Assembly (NCBI RefSeq): GCF_902150045.1 | Contig: NZ_CABFVU010000002.1 | Location: 360,001 to 424,000, forward strand | Direction: 5' to 3' | DNA length: 64,000 bases | DNA from: Chitinophaga polysaccharea | GTDB taxonomy: Bacteria; Bacteroidota; Bacteroidia; Chitinophagales; Chitinophagaceae | In this document: piece after piece, positions 1-9,267 of the stretch | Layout of the letters: every line of letters begins with the position of its first letter | Position numbering within the stretch: the first letter of the stretch is position 1 | Made by a program: the position numbers and the translations under genes | Notes under the pieces: generated by a model | Told to the model about the DNA's origin: nothing | The model's database searches: none | What the model saw: the letters and a program-made list of their open reading frames with translations, nothing else

Positions 1-356
<356 letters not shown>

Positions 357-447
357 AATTTTTTCAATTATTACGCTAAAAAGTTTTGAATACAACTTTC
401 CCGATATGTTATCTTATTAGTTTGCTGTAACAGCAAAGAAGATCTTA

Positions 448-557
<110 letters not shown>

Positions 558-567
558 TTATTAAGAG

Positions 568-603
568 AAAAGCCTTAGTGTTTCATACACTAAGGCTTTT
601 TTA
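568..603 (+). terminator. rRNA operon terminator
   Basis: AAAGCCTTAGTG and CACTAAGGCTTTT form a 12-bp stem around a 7-base loop, followed by a T run. It ends the rRNA transcript. The A run on its left arm means it could also stop leftward transcription from the lipoprotein gene that ends at 671. Confidence 0.9.
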
Positions 604-670
604 TTTTATATCATTTGTGATCTTACCGTATATCATCTCCCCGGAAAAATCATCCTTATTAATTTAATTA

Positions 671-1510
671 TTATCTCCGGTTATACCACTGCGCCAGATC
701 TATCGCAACCCCCATGTTGAAATTTACAGGCTGGAAATACTCGTTGAAATTCTTATCGTAAGAACCACTATTGTCGTAAAAACTGTTATTGTTCAATGGA
801 GTTGAAAACTGCAGCTGTGCCTGGAATTTTACGTATTTGAATCCTACCCTGACAGTAAACGCCGGCTCATAGAACACAACCGTTTTATCGTGAATCCGCA
901 TAAACTTGGTCTGTTCTGCCTCGTTGTTTTCAAACGCTTTTGCACCAATACTGCTATTGTAAAAGTTTACAAATGAAAACCGGCTGCTGAACGCTGTTTC
1001 CACCACCCGGTGGGCAAGCCCGAAACTGGGTTGTATAAATACCTTACTAAAGCGGTTTTTAATTACATAGTCATTCAGGTTTATATTGCCTGTACCATTG
1101 TTATCTGATCTGTAATCGCCGGAAAGTGTTTTAAAATGACCACTGCCATAGCCTGCATACACATCAAAAACAGTTTTCTTATTGGGTCCTATTGGCTTAA
1201 AGAAACCAATTGCGCCTTCTACCATTCCCCCACGTGTATTATTATCCTTAAATACGCCATCATCATCATAGCTGTTAGTTGGATCAGCATAATTCCATCC
1301 CCAGAGATACTGGCCATTGGCCATGATACCTATGTTATCAGTGATGGCAAAGGCGCCCTGGAGGTTAGTAGGCGTGATACTGCCTTTGAATTCATACTTC
1401 TCTTTCAGCAATGGAACATTCACCTGGTTAGGTACATAAATACGCTTGTTACAGGAGGATACAGCAATTGCAGCAGTGCATAGTAATGCTGCATAAATGG
1501 AAGATTTCAT
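671..1510 (-). CDS. Putative outer-membrane lipoprotein, unknown function
   Basis: 279 residues. The N-terminus is a lipoprotein signal with lipobox AVSSC, so Cys20 is the likely lipidated residue. The rest has alternating hydrophobic/polar stretches rich in Tyr, Phe and Gly (for example VFDVYAGYGSGHF, VGFKYVKFQAQLQF) and ends MGVAIDLAQW, which resembles a small beta-barrel or barrel-like surface protein. No enzyme motif is visible. It begins 32 bases after the stop of the LacI-family gene on the same strand, so the two are probably cotranscribed. I do not recognise the family; attachment to the outer membrane is inferred. Confidence 0.72.
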   Translation of the reverse strand: MKSSIYAALLCTAAIAVSSCNKRIYVPNQVNVPLLKEKYEFKGSITPTNLQGAFAITDNIGIMANGQYLWGWNYADPTNSYDDDGVFKDNNTRGGMVEGAIGFFKPIGPNKKTVFDVYAGYGSGHFKTLSGDYRSDNNGTGNINLNDYVIKNRFSKVFIQPSFGLAHRVVETAFSSRFSFVNFYNSSIGAKAFENNEAEQTKFMRIHDKTVVFYEPAFTVRVGFKYVKFQAQLQFSTPLNNNSFYDNSGSYDKNFNEYFQPVNFNMGVAIDLAQWYNRR

Positions 1511-1542
1511 ATAGTTGTAGGTTATCAGTTTTACTATTGAAT

Positions 1543-2568
1543 TTATGAGCCGGTAGATTCCCGTTTGATCAGCTCCACCGGGAATACGTAATTTTTTGTC
1601 ACTTTTACTGTTTCTTCATGATTGATCAGCTGAACGATGGTTTCCACCGCTTTCTGACCCATATTATAACCCGATTGCTCAATGGTAGTTAAAGAAGGCG
1701 AAATAATTCTGGAAGAAAGATCGTTGGAATAGCCTACTACTTTGATCTGCTCAGGAACAGCAATATTTCTTTTCTTCGCTTCGCGGATAAAAGCAACTGC
1801 AGAACTATCATTGGCAGCAAACATGCCATCCGGTATTTTCTGTTCATCAAATAACTGTTGTGCAGCAACGGTAGCAGAATCCATAGTCAGATCATGTATA
1901 TAAACCAGCTGTTCATCAAATGGAATATTGTATTGTGCCAATGCTTCTTTATAACCTGAAAGCCTTTGCTGGTAAAGGTTACAAGTAAGCACACCTGAGA
2001 AGTGGGCAATGCGTTTGCAGCCTTGTTTGATCAGGTGCTCGGTGGCAAGAAAGCCACCCCTGAAATCATCACCTGTAATAGTATACCCCTGGAAATCAGT
2101 AGGCACGCGGTCATAAAATACCAGTGGAATATTATTCTTAATAAACGGACTGAAATGATCAAAGTTAGTGGTAAACATAGAGGCCACTGCAAGCAAACCA
2201 TCTACACGGAGAGAATAAAAAGTGTGCACCAGTTCCTTCTCCATCGCCACGGTTTCATCCGACTGGCCAATAACAATACTGAACCCATATTTATGCGCCT
2301 CATGCTGAATGCCGCTGATAGCAGTGCTCTGGAAGTACATGGAAGTACGAGGTACGATAAGACCAAGAATATTCGACCTCTTTTTGCGCAAACTGGAAGC
2401 TATCCAGTTTGGAACATAGCCCATTTCTGTAGCCGTTGCCTGAACTTTTTCGCGCGTTTCCAGGTTGATAAGAGGATTGTTTTGTAATGCACGTGAAACA
2501 GTAGATGCCGACAGATTCAGTTTATGCGCAATATCGTATATCGTGATTTTGTTAGTCCGATCTTTCAC
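1543..2568 (-). CDS. LacI-family transcriptional regulator
   Basis: 341 residues, full length for the family. Residues 8-28 (ITIYDIAHKLNLSASTVSRAL) are the LacI helix-turn-helix, followed by the hinge region with YVPNWIASSLRKKRS, then a periplasmic-binding-protein-like effector domain (LGLIVPRTS, GLLAVAS, PLVFYDRVP, DGMFAANDSSA, KVVGYSND). Such proteins repress or activate carbohydrate genes by binding palindromes centred on CG. A LacI-type palindrome does occur in this window (44699-44714), but 42 kb away, so a link is only possible, not shown. Its own upstream region shows no clear operator copy. Confidence 0.93.
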   Translation of the reverse strand: MKDRTNKITIYDIAHKLNLSASTVSRALQNNPLINLETREKVQATATEMGYVPNWIASSLRKKRSNILGLIVPRTSMYFQSTAISGIQHEAHKYGFSIVIGQSDETVAMEKELVHTFYSLRVDGLLAVASMFTTNFDHFSPFIKNNIPLVFYDRVPTDFQGYTITGDDFRGGFLATEHLIKQGCKRIAHFSGVLTCNLYQQRLSGYKEALAQYNIPFDEQLVYIHDLTMDSATVAAQQLFDEQKIPDGMFAANDSSAVAFIREAKKRNIAVPEQIKVVGYSNDLSSRIISPSLTTIEQSGYNMGQKAVETIVQLINHEETVKVTKNYVFPVELIKRESTGS

Positions 2569-2651
2569 TTTTGAGGCGTCTAGGTTAATAATGCAGCGAT
2601 ATTAAGCATTTTCCGCAATAATTTATAAGGTTTTGAATATATATAAAGGAA

Positions 2652-2684
2652 GACGCCCTTCCGGGAATTACCTGGAAGGGCGTC
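2652..2684 (-). terminator. Terminator after the metalloprotease gene
   Basis: GACGCCCTTCC and GGAAGGGCGTC form a perfect 11-bp stem with an 11-base loop, 23 bases past the protease stop on the minus strand. A moderately T-rich tract (TTCCTTTATATAT) follows on that strand, so termination is likely but not textbook. Confidence 0.7.
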
Positions 2685-2706
2685 GATATGTATATATACA
2701 GATTCG

Positions 2707-5268
2707 TTATTTAGGATCCAGCGCCTTATTGATACGGGCTATAAGGTCCTGGAGATGATTGCGGCTCATACTGTCGCCACTACCGGCGGCGGCACGAAGC
2801 TCAGTTCTCAGGGCCACCAGCTGGGCACGGCCAATGCCAGCCGCATCTGACCGGGACGCACTTGGAGGTGTATAGCCGCCCATCATCGGGTTGGCAGGAG
2901 CCGAAGGTGCTACCAGCTCAGTGAGGTTATCCACATAGTCGCGTTGCAGGTTCCTGCGGTATACGTCTATAGACTGGTGTGTATAAATTTCTGAGAAGAT
3001 GGATTTTTTCAGGTCATTCAGCATTTCAACCGGGTCGTAAGCTTTTGCTCCCAGCGCGGCTTCACCAGTGATCAGTTTATTGATGGTATTGGTGCTCATC
3101 AGCCTGTCCAGGATCGGAGCCTGGCGTGAACTGATCAGGGAAACGCCGTCGCTGCCTATGCGGCTTAGCAGATCCTGGTTAATCAGCCATTTGGGTGTGG
3201 TAAACAGCTGCTTGTTCAGGAAAGCCACTGCTTCCTTCTGGATTGCCTTTGGCACGTATTCATATACTGCGCCTGCCTGTTCTACCGTTTTAGGTGTTTC
3301 ATAAATACCGCCTACGTTTTTGGCTACATGGCCCATGTAACGGCTGAACTGACCGGCTACTTCTTTATACAACTCAGACAGGTTAGTATAACCTTCGTTC
3401 TCTACTTTTGTCCAGCTAAGAAGGTTAGGCATAATATACTGGAGGTTCTTTATGCCGTAGCCACTGGCTATCATGGCATTGTCGCCCAGGTCTTCGTTCT
3501 GGGACCTTGGGTCATCCGGGTTCATTTCAGTACCAAACCAGAACTTCTTATCCTTCAGTTTTTCTATCGTTATTTTATTGAGGATAGGTACTTCAGCTTC
3601 GGATGATTTAGCCTGTGGCAACAGTTTATAGCCCCATTCAATAGCCCATTTATCATAGTAGTTAATACGGGGATAAAGATCAGCTCCGGTGATGCCATCG
3701 CCGGGTTGTGCTACGTAGTTAAAACGGGCGTAATCCATAATAGATGCAGCGTGGCCATTCTTTTTCACCCATTCTTTGTCACGCAGTTTTTCAACCGGAT
3801 AAGTGGAACTTGATCCGAAGTTATGACGTAAGCCCAGGGTATGGCCTACCTCATGGGATGATACGAAGCGGATCAGTTCACCCATCAGTTCATCGCTGAA
3901 CTGCATATTACGGGCGCGGGAATCGTTGGGAGATGCCTGTACAAAGTACCAGTTGCGCAGCAAACGCATTACATTGTGATACCAGTTGATATGGCTTTCA
4001 ATGATTTCGCCGGAGCGGGGATCGTGTACATGGGGGCCGCTTGCATTCGGTACGTCAGACGGTTTGTATACGATGGCAGAGAACCGGGCGTCTTCGATAG
4101 ACCAGGTGGAATCTTCCTGGGGAGTAGGCGCCATTTTAGCGATAATAGCATTTTTAAAGCCCGCCTGTTCAAAAGCCGACTGCCAGTCGTTCACACCCAT
4201 GATAAGGTATTTACGCCATTTTACAGGGGTAGCAGGGTCAATATAAAACACGATGGGTTTAACAGGTTCCACCAGTTCCCCGCGTTTATATTTTTCCATG
4301 TCTTCCGGCTTTGGTTCCAGGCGCCAGCGGGTGATCATCTGGAGTTTCTTTACGCCCTGCGGATCCGCATCAAAGTCGGTAACGCTGGTAGTGAAGTAAC
4401 CTACACGGGGATCAAAGTAGCGGGGCTGCATTGGTACTGCAGGGAGTAATACCATAGAGCTGTTCAGTTCCACGGTAGCATTGCCTCCCGGGGAAGGGGG
4501 CATACCCGGACCGGCAGAGCCGCCTGATTTGCTGTATGTTTTTACCGTTTTGATTTCGGTGTTCATCGGGTATGATTTTACATCAGAGATGTAAGATTTA
4601 TCCGGTTGAACGCCACCGATTTTGAGCATATTTTTAACCTGTCCGTCGAAGAAAAGGATATCGTTGTCGCCACTGATGTATTCAGTCAGGTCAATAACGG
4701 TACCTTTCCCGTTTTTGGAGGTGGCCTTTACATCAAATGCTGCCACGATAGGCTGCAGGTTTGAGTTGTTCACAGAGGTGAACATTGGCTGGGTAGAATC
4801 TTTTGACACATCGGCGTAGGAGATATTTTTCAGAAAGATGCGATAGTTGGGGCCTTTTTCGAAGCGGATCACATTTTCGCCGATGATATCGCCGCTGAAA
4901 CCCATCATCATGGCGCGGAGACCGGCAGCGGATTTGGAGATCCTGTTCACTACCAGTACATCTCTTCCCAGCAGGGAATCGGGGATCTCAAAGAAAAAGC
5001 GGTCATCTTGTTTGTAGACATTAAACAGGCCGGAATCCGCTTTGGCTTTATCGGTAATTACTTCAGCGAAGGGTTTTGGACCTGGTTTTGGACCTGGTTT
5101 GATCATGGGGCCCTTCCCGGTAGAGTCTTTTGCAGGAGCAGGAGTAGTTGGTGCGGCGTTGCGGTTGTGTTTTTTCCGCTGTGCGCTGGCAGGTTGATAA
5201 GCTGTAATACCCAGGCAAAGTGCGCCTGCCACAGCTATTATCAGTTGGCGGTAAAATAGTTTGCTCAT
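2707..5268 (-). CDS. Secreted zinc-dependent metalloprotease (DUF5117/DUF5118/DUF4953 type)
   Basis: 853 residues. A signal peptide is present (hydrophobic LIIAVAGALCLGITAY, cleavage near ASA). A Pro/Lys-rich linker follows, then a long N-terminal beta-rich part, then the zinc site HEVGHTLGLRH at residues 472-482, an HExxHxxGxxH metzincin-like signature with a downstream SIMDYARFNY that fits the Met-turn. This matches the large Bacteroidota zinc-dependent metalloprotease family carrying DUF5117/5118 and DUF4953. It probably acts in the periplasm or outside the cell; the substrate is unknown. It is transcribed alone, with a hairpin terminator just downstream. Confidence 0.93.
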   Translation of the reverse strand: MSKLFYRQLIIAVAGALCLGITAYQPASAQRKKHNRNAAPTTPAPAKDSTGKGPMIKPGPKPGPKPFAEVITDKAKADSGLFNVYKQDDRFFFEIPDSLLGRDVLVVNRISKSAAGLRAMMMGFSGDIIGENVIRFEKGPNYRIFLKNISYADVSKDSTQPMFTSVNNSNLQPIVAAFDVKATSKNGKGTVIDLTEYISGDNDILFFDGQVKNMLKIGGVQPDKSYISDVKSYPMNTEIKTVKTYSKSGGSAGPGMPPSPGGNATVELNSSMVLLPAVPMQPRYFDPRVGYFTTSVTDFDADPQGVKKLQMITRWRLEPKPEDMEKYKRGELVEPVKPIVFYIDPATPVKWRKYLIMGVNDWQSAFEQAGFKNAIIAKMAPTPQEDSTWSIEDARFSAIVYKPSDVPNASGPHVHDPRSGEIIESHINWYHNVMRLLRNWYFVQASPNDSRARNMQFSDELMGELIRFVSSHEVGHTLGLRHNFGSSSTYPVEKLRDKEWVKKNGHAASIMDYARFNYVAQPGDGITGADLYPRINYYDKWAIEWGYKLLPQAKSSEAEVPILNKITIEKLKDKKFWFGTEMNPDDPRSQNEDLGDNAMIASGYGIKNLQYIMPNLLSWTKVENEGYTNLSELYKEVAGQFSRYMGHVAKNVGGIYETPKTVEQAGAVYEYVPKAIQKEAVAFLNKQLFTTPKWLINQDLLSRIGSDGVSLISSRQAPILDRLMSTNTINKLITGEAALGAKAYDPVEMLNDLKKSIFSEIYTHQSIDVYRRNLQRDYVDNLTELVAPSAPANPMMGGYTPPSASRSDAAGIGRAQLVALRTELRAAAGSGDSMSRNHLQDLIARINKALDPK

Positions 5269-5488
5269 TACGATTTAATAATTGGTTCTTGATTAGTTGT
5301 TATGTTTTTTTAAAAACCTTTGCAAGTAAGTATATTAAGTATTAACTTATCAGGAAAATCCATAAGCGCAGTAAAGGCTGTAGGAATGGAAAAAAAGAAG
5401 TAAAATTGAGGGTAGGAGTTAAAACAATAGTTGCGGTGGCAACTTTTTTAATGTAAGTATTTATTGTTATAGAAAATAATAATTTCAT

Positions 5489-5599
5489 ATGGCAGAGACG
5501 GAAGGAGATGTGTTGATTGCCGCTGCCGTACTGAATTTCGAGTTATGGATCAGGGAAATATTCGATGTTGTGTTGCTAAATGCTATTAGCGTCGCCTGA
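5489..5599 (+). CDS. Possible small protein (36 aa)
   Basis: ATG at 5489 opens a 36-codon frame (MAETEGDVLIAAAVLNFELW, then 16 more residues) ending TGA at 5597-5599. It is rich in hydrophobic and acidic residues with one amphipathic stretch. No ribosome-binding site or promoter stands out. It may be chance; kept because the region is otherwise empty and the composition is protein-like. Confidence 0.2.
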   Translation: MAETEGDVLIAAAVLNFELWIREIFDVVLLNAISVA

Positions 5600-5699
5600 A
5601 ACTGTTTACTGGCGCGGGAATAAATAAGTTAGCAGAATTGTAAGATTTCTGTTGGAACATTTGAATTTTTTCTTAAATTGTGCGTCCAACTTTGAAAAA

Positions 5700-5830
5700 A
5701 ATCAAACGATTTCAAGTATTGGGACAGTAACAATAAGTTGTGAGAACTGCAATATTGGTTTATTCGCTTATGTAAGTGTTTGCTCTAAAAAAACGAGTGG
5801 TCTAAAAGCCCTGTGGTGGGGCTTTTGCGT
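5700..5830 (+). ncRNA. Candidate small RNA ending in a hairpin
   Basis: A -7-like CAACTTTG (5687-5694, one mismatch to TAnnTTTG) would start a transcript near 5701. About 110 bases later lies a perfect stem, AAAAGCCC (5804-5811) with GGGCTTTT (5819-5826). The product would be about 125 nt with further short pairings inside. It could instead be leader or terminator debris upstream of exbB; it does not match an RNA family I can name. Confidence 0.25.
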
Positions 5831-5866
5831 GTGAAGGTTAATTTTTGTGGGTTTTTTTGGGCTGCA

Positions 5867-5897
5867 CTTGTTTTTTTGGACCAACCGTATAACTTTG
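5867..5897 (+). promoter_or_regulatory. Promoter of the exbB-exbD-exbD-tonB operon
   Basis: CTTG at 5867-5870 and TAACTTTG at 5890-5897, separated by 19 bases, fit the Bacteroidota -33/-7 pattern (TTTG, then TAnnTTTG). Predicted start of transcription is near 5904, leaving a ~100-base leader before the exbB ATG. Confidence 0.7.
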
Positions 5898-6004
5898 CGA
5901 ATCACTGATTAAAACAGTAAATTGAGTGCTGAGGGGCATTCTAAAGAGAATAGAAACTTCTAACAAACAATAGTTTAATTTTTAACACTAAAATTTCAAT
6001 CAAC

Positions 6005-6859
6005 ATGGCTGAGACTAAAACAACTGTGACTGCAGCTACAGCTAAGGCTTCTTCTCATCAACCTAAAAAGTCATCCAACCTGTTCGCTACGTTGGCTGTG
6101 CCTATCTGCTTAGTGATAGGATTCCTGTTTTTCTTTTTTGTATTAGGTAATCCAGCCAATTTCCAGGGTAATAATCCCGATGGACATCCTATAGATTCAG
6201 GTATCGGTAAATGGTTTGGTACTGTTTACAAGGGTGGTTATGTAGTACCGGTATTGATTTCCGTATTACTGGTGTGTCTGACTTTCGTGATCGAGCGCTT
6301 CCTGTACCTGTCAAAAGCAAAAGGTAAATTCAGTGGTTCTGAGCTGGTACGTAAAGTACAGTACCACCTGGCTAACAAAAATGTAGACGCAGCACTGGCT
6401 GAGTGTGACAAACAGAAAGGCTCTGTAGGAAACGTATTAAAAGCAGGTCTGAAAAAGTACAAAGAAATGGTTACCAATGCTGATCTGGATACAGAACAGA
6501 AAATCCTGACCATTAAGAATGAAATTGAAGAAACTACTGCACTGGAACTGCCAATGATGGAAAAGAACCTGGTGTTCCTGTCTACCATTGCATCGGTAGC
6601 AACCCTGCTGGGTCTGTTCGGTACAGTATTGGGTATGATCAAGGCGTTCTCTGCGATGTCTTCTGGTGGTGCTCCGGATTCTGCACAGCTGGCGTTAGGT
6701 ATCTCCGAGGCGTTGATCAACACTGCACTGGGTATCGGTACATCTGCTATTGCGATCGTAATGTACAACTACTTCACTACCAATATCGACAGCATCACTT
6801 ACGCAATCGATGAGTCTGGCTTTACTTTAACTCAGAGCTTCGCTGCAAACCACAAATAA
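6005..6859 (+). CDS. exbB: MotA/TolQ/ExbB proton channel family protein
   Basis: 284 residues. The N-terminus is a polar Thr/Ala/Lys stretch, then membrane segments around residues 28-50, 77-102, 187-214 and 234-256. The segment LFGTVLGMIKAF (about 204-215) and ALGIGTSAIAIVMYNYF (about 240-256) are the conserved proton-channel helices of the ExbB/TolQ/MotA family. With ExbD it forms the inner-membrane motor that uses the proton gradient to drive TonB. First gene of a four-gene operon; 68 bases separate it from the first exbD. The extra N-terminal membrane segment before the core is usual for Bacteroidota versions. Confidence 0.94.
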   Translation: MAETKTTVTAATAKASSHQPKKSSNLFATLAVPICLVIGFLFFFFVLGNPANFQGNNPDGHPIDSGIGKWFGTVYKGGYVVPVLISVLLVCLTFVIERFLYLSKAKGKFSGSELVRKVQYHLANKNVDAALAECDKQKGSVGNVLKAGLKKYKEMVTNADLDTEQKILTIKNEIEETTALELPMMEKNLVFLSTIASVATLLGLFGTVLGMIKAFSAMSSGGAPDSAQLALGISEALINTALGIGTSAIAIVMYNYFTTNIDSITYAIDESGFTLTQSFAANHK

Positions 6860-6927
6860 TCGGGGATTATTTATGGAATTTGAGCGGTTTTGAATCTATT
6901 TAAAGTAAATCATAAAACAGAGTAAAG

Positions 6928-7581
6928 ATGCCTAAAGTTAAAATGCCAAGGAAAAGCACCGCCATTGACATGACAGCAATGTGTGATGTGGCTTTCCTGC
7001 TGTTAACTTTCTTTATGCTGGCGACTAAGTTCAAACCGGATGAACCGGTAACAGTAGTTACCCCATCCTCTATTAACACCACCCTTTTACCTGATTCTGA
7101 TGTGTTATTATTCACAGTAGATAAGGATGGCAGAGTGTTTTTCAGCATGGATGGTCAGCCCAAAAGAAAGAAGCTGATAGAAGATCTGAACACGCAGTAC
7201 AAACTGGGCCTGGGCGATAAAGAAATTAAAAGCTTTGTGACCGGAGCCAGCGTAGGAGCACCTATTAAAGACCTGAAACAATATCTTTCCCTCTCTGAGG
7301 ACGAGCGTAAAAAATCAGGACTGGATAAGGGAATTCCTACGGATTCTGCAAATAATGAGTTAGGTGCCTGGATCGAATATGGTGTTGCAGCACAGGGCGG
7401 AAGCGTTGCTAAGCTGAAATACTGTATTAAAGCAGATAACCAGACTCCTTATCCTAAGATCAAGGAAATCCTGGATACCTTCAAAAAGAAGCATATTCAG
7501 AAGCTGAACCTGGTTACTAACCTGGAAGAAGCTCCCAAAGGTACAGCTGCCTGGGAAGAGGCAAATGCACCTAAGAAGTAA
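6928..7581 (+). CDS. exbD: ExbD/TolR family biopolymer transport protein (first copy)
   Basis: 217 residues. A short basic N-terminus (MPKVKMPRKSTAIDMTAM) leads into one membrane helix, CDVAFLLLTFFMLATKF, with the conserved Asp (residue 14, and Asp20 at the helix start) that carries protons in ExbD/TolR. The periplasmic domain follows and is longer than in E. coli ExbD (about 140 residues). It lies between exbB and a second exbD and is cotranscribed. In Bacteroidota two distinct ExbD subunits are often paired in one operon; a heteromeric complex is inferred, not shown. Confidence 0.92.
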   Translation: MPKVKMPRKSTAIDMTAMCDVAFLLLTFFMLATKFKPDEPVTVVTPSSINTTLLPDSDVLLFTVDKDGRVFFSMDGQPKRKKLIEDLNTQYKLGLGDKEIKSFVTGASVGAPIKDLKQYLSLSEDERKKSGLDKGIPTDSANNELGAWIEYGVAAQGGSVAKLKYCIKADNQTPYPKIKEILDTFKKKHIQKLNLVTNLEEAPKGTAAWEEANAPKK

Positions 7582-7635
7582 ACGGCAGTAAATACTTCCT
7601 GACCTGGAAGACTGCTGATTTAAGAACTAAAAAAA

Positions 7636-8259
7636 TTGGCTACTATGGCAGAAATGGATACCAGCAGTAGTGGCAGTGGAAAGAAACACGGCGGAACGAA
7701 ATCGAAGAAACAGTCGACCCGTGTGGATATGACACCAATGGTGGATTTAGGTTTTCTCCTGATTACCTTCTTCATGCTAACCACTACCATGTCCAAGCCC
7801 AAAACAATGGACTTGATCATGCCAAAGGATACCGAAAATGAAAAGGACCAGAACAAGGTAAAAGAAAGTACGGCCCTTACCATTTTACTCGGAAAAGATA
7901 ATCGTGTTTACTATTACGAAGGTTTGGCACAAGACCCGAATGCCTCTGCTAATCCTGACTTCTTCAAGGCAACATCTTTTGCCAACACGGGGGGAATCAG
8001 AGATGAGATCATCAGGAAAAGGGACGAAGTTGCCAAACTGAGAAATGCAAAAGGTGAACCAGAAGATGTTGTGGTGATTATTAAAGCTGATGATCAGGCT
8101 AATTACAAGAATTTCGTAGATATTCTTGATGAAATGGCCATCAACAGAATTCAACGTTACGCAACTGTAGATATCAGTGACCAGGATAAAAAATGGATAC
8201 AGTCTACAGAAGCAGCTAACGGTGTTCCTAGTACTCCTGCAGCTCCGCCGGCTAAATAA
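7636..8259 (+). CDS. exbD: ExbD/TolR family biopolymer transport protein (second copy)
   Basis: 207 residues. The N-terminal 30 residues are Ser/Gly/Lys-rich, then RVDMTPMVDLGFLLITFFMLTTTM gives the membrane helix with the conserved proton-path Asp just before it. The periplasmic domain contains a divergent, partly charged middle and ends in a Pro/Ala-rich tail (TPAAPPAK). It is only weakly similar to the first ExbD copy, so this is an old paralogue, not a recent duplication. It starts 54 bases after the first exbD and ends 38 bases before tonB. Confidence 0.92.
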   Translation: MATMAEMDTSSSGSGKKHGGTKSKKQSTRVDMTPMVDLGFLLITFFMLTTTMSKPKTMDLIMPKDTENEKDQNKVKESTALTILLGKDNRVYYYEGLAQDPNASANPDFFKATSFANTGGIRDEIIRKRDEVAKLRNAKGEPEDVVVIIKADDQANYKNFVDILDEMAINRIQRYATVDISDQDKKWIQSTEAANGVPSTPAAPPAK

Positions 8260-8297
8260 CTAATTTATTTTTTTGCATCCATCATAAAACAACAACA

Positions 8298-9134
8298 ATG
8301 GATTCTGCTAAAGTCTTAAAGTCCGATTTTCTTGATATCCTGTTTGACGGCAGGAACAAGGACTATGGGGCGTACGATTTGCGGAGACAGTATAATAAGC
8401 GTGTGCGGAATGCCATTTTGGGTACCGTGTCATTGTTTGTAATATTCTTCGCAACGTATATGATATCACAGTGGGTTAAAGCTTCTGAGGGTGAAAACAC
8501 GAAGAAGCCGGTGATCCAGGAAATTAAGATGGAGGATGTGAAGTTACCGGATGATCCGAAAACGCCACCTCCACCACCTCCACCGCCCGCACCACCGCCA
8601 CCGGTAAAACCGTCAGTACAGTTCACTCCTCCTGTAATTAAGAAGGATAATGAAGTACCACCGGATGAGGAACCTCCGAAACATGAGGACATTAAAGATA
8701 AAGCCATCAGCACCAAAACTGTAGACGGTGATCCGAACGGTATTGATCCGGGATTACTGGAAGACAGTAAAGGTACCGGTGTGGTAGGCCCGCCTCCTGC
8801 TCCTGCAAAAGAAGAAATCTTCACTTTCGTAGAGCAGCCTCCTACCTTCCCTGGTGGTGAGGAAGCACTGGCCAAGTACCTGAGCAAAAACATCCGTTAC
8901 CCACGCGTTGCGCAGGAAAACGGTATCTCCGGTACAGTATTCGTTCAGTTCGTAGTAGATTCTGAAGGAAACATTAAAGATGTAAAAACAGTAGGTGCCG
9001 CAAAAGGTGGTGGCCTGGAAGAAGAAGCCGTACGTGTGGTGAAAACCATGCCTAAGTGGAAAGCTGGTAAGCAAAATGGCCGCCAGGTTTCTGTACAGTT
9101 CAATCTCCCGATCCGCTTTACTTTGCAGGAGTAG
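8298..9134 (+). CDS. tonB: TonB family energy transducer
   Basis: 278 residues. A short cytoplasmic part with DFLDILFDGRNKDYGAY is followed by one membrane helix (about residues 38-58), a Pro-rich spacer around 92-112 (PPPPPPPPAPPPPV), and a C-terminal TonB domain (PTFPGGEEALAKYL, then IRYPRVAQENGISGTVFVQF, ending LPIRFTLQE). It connects the ExbB/ExbD motor to outer-membrane receptors such as SusC proteins. A paralogue with the same opening motif lies at 50545-51384. Last gene of the operon; a terminator follows. Confidence 0.95.
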   Translation: MDSAKVLKSDFLDILFDGRNKDYGAYDLRRQYNKRVRNAILGTVSLFVIFFATYMISQWVKASEGENTKKPVIQEIKMEDVKLPDDPKTPPPPPPPPAPPPPVKPSVQFTPPVIKKDNEVPPDEEPPKHEDIKDKAISTKTVDGDPNGIDPGLLEDSKGTGVVGPPPAPAKEEIFTFVEQPPTFPGGEEALAKYLSKNIRYPRVAQENGISGTVFVQFVVDSEGNIKDVKTVGAAKGGGLEEEAVRVVKTMPKWKAGKQNGRQVSVQFNLPIRFTLQE

Positions 9135-9156
9135 TACTGTATCAAGCATATTTTTC

Positions 9157-9194
9157 AAAGGTCCCGTTTCAACATTGTTGGAACGGGACTTTTG
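9157..9194 (+). terminator. Terminator of the exbB-tonB operon
   Basis: GTCCCGTTTC and GGAACGGGAC (one G-T pair) form a 10-bp stem with flanking A and T runs (CAAAG before, TTTT after), starting 23 bases after the tonB stop. Confidence 0.85.
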
Positions 9195-9205
9195 ATTTTC
9201 TGGAA

Positions 9206-9236
9206 TTGGTGATAGCCCCGATTGTGCGTAAATTTG
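9206..9236 (+). promoter_or_regulatory. Promoter of mnmE
   Basis: TTG at 9206-9208 and TAAATTTG at 9229-9236 with a 20-base spacer match the Bacteroidota promoter pattern. Transcription would start near 9243, 25 bases before the ATG. Confidence 0.65.
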
Positions 9237-9267
9237 TGCCCTTTAAGAATTGGTAAATTAAAACGGT

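Larger units (their letters stand above)
5269..5866. other. Long intergenic region upstream of exbB
   Basis: About 600 bases between the divergent protease and exbB genes. It is AT-rich and holds a 36-codon reading frame (5489-5599), a -7-like CAACTTTG at 5687-5694 and an 8-bp hairpin at 5804-5826. No larger gene is supported on either strand. Confidence 0.6.

Noticed and set aside
5652..5834. 60-codon plus-strand frame before exbB
   Set aside because: Runs through the candidate RNA hairpin and is Cys/Ser-rich by chance; no start context.
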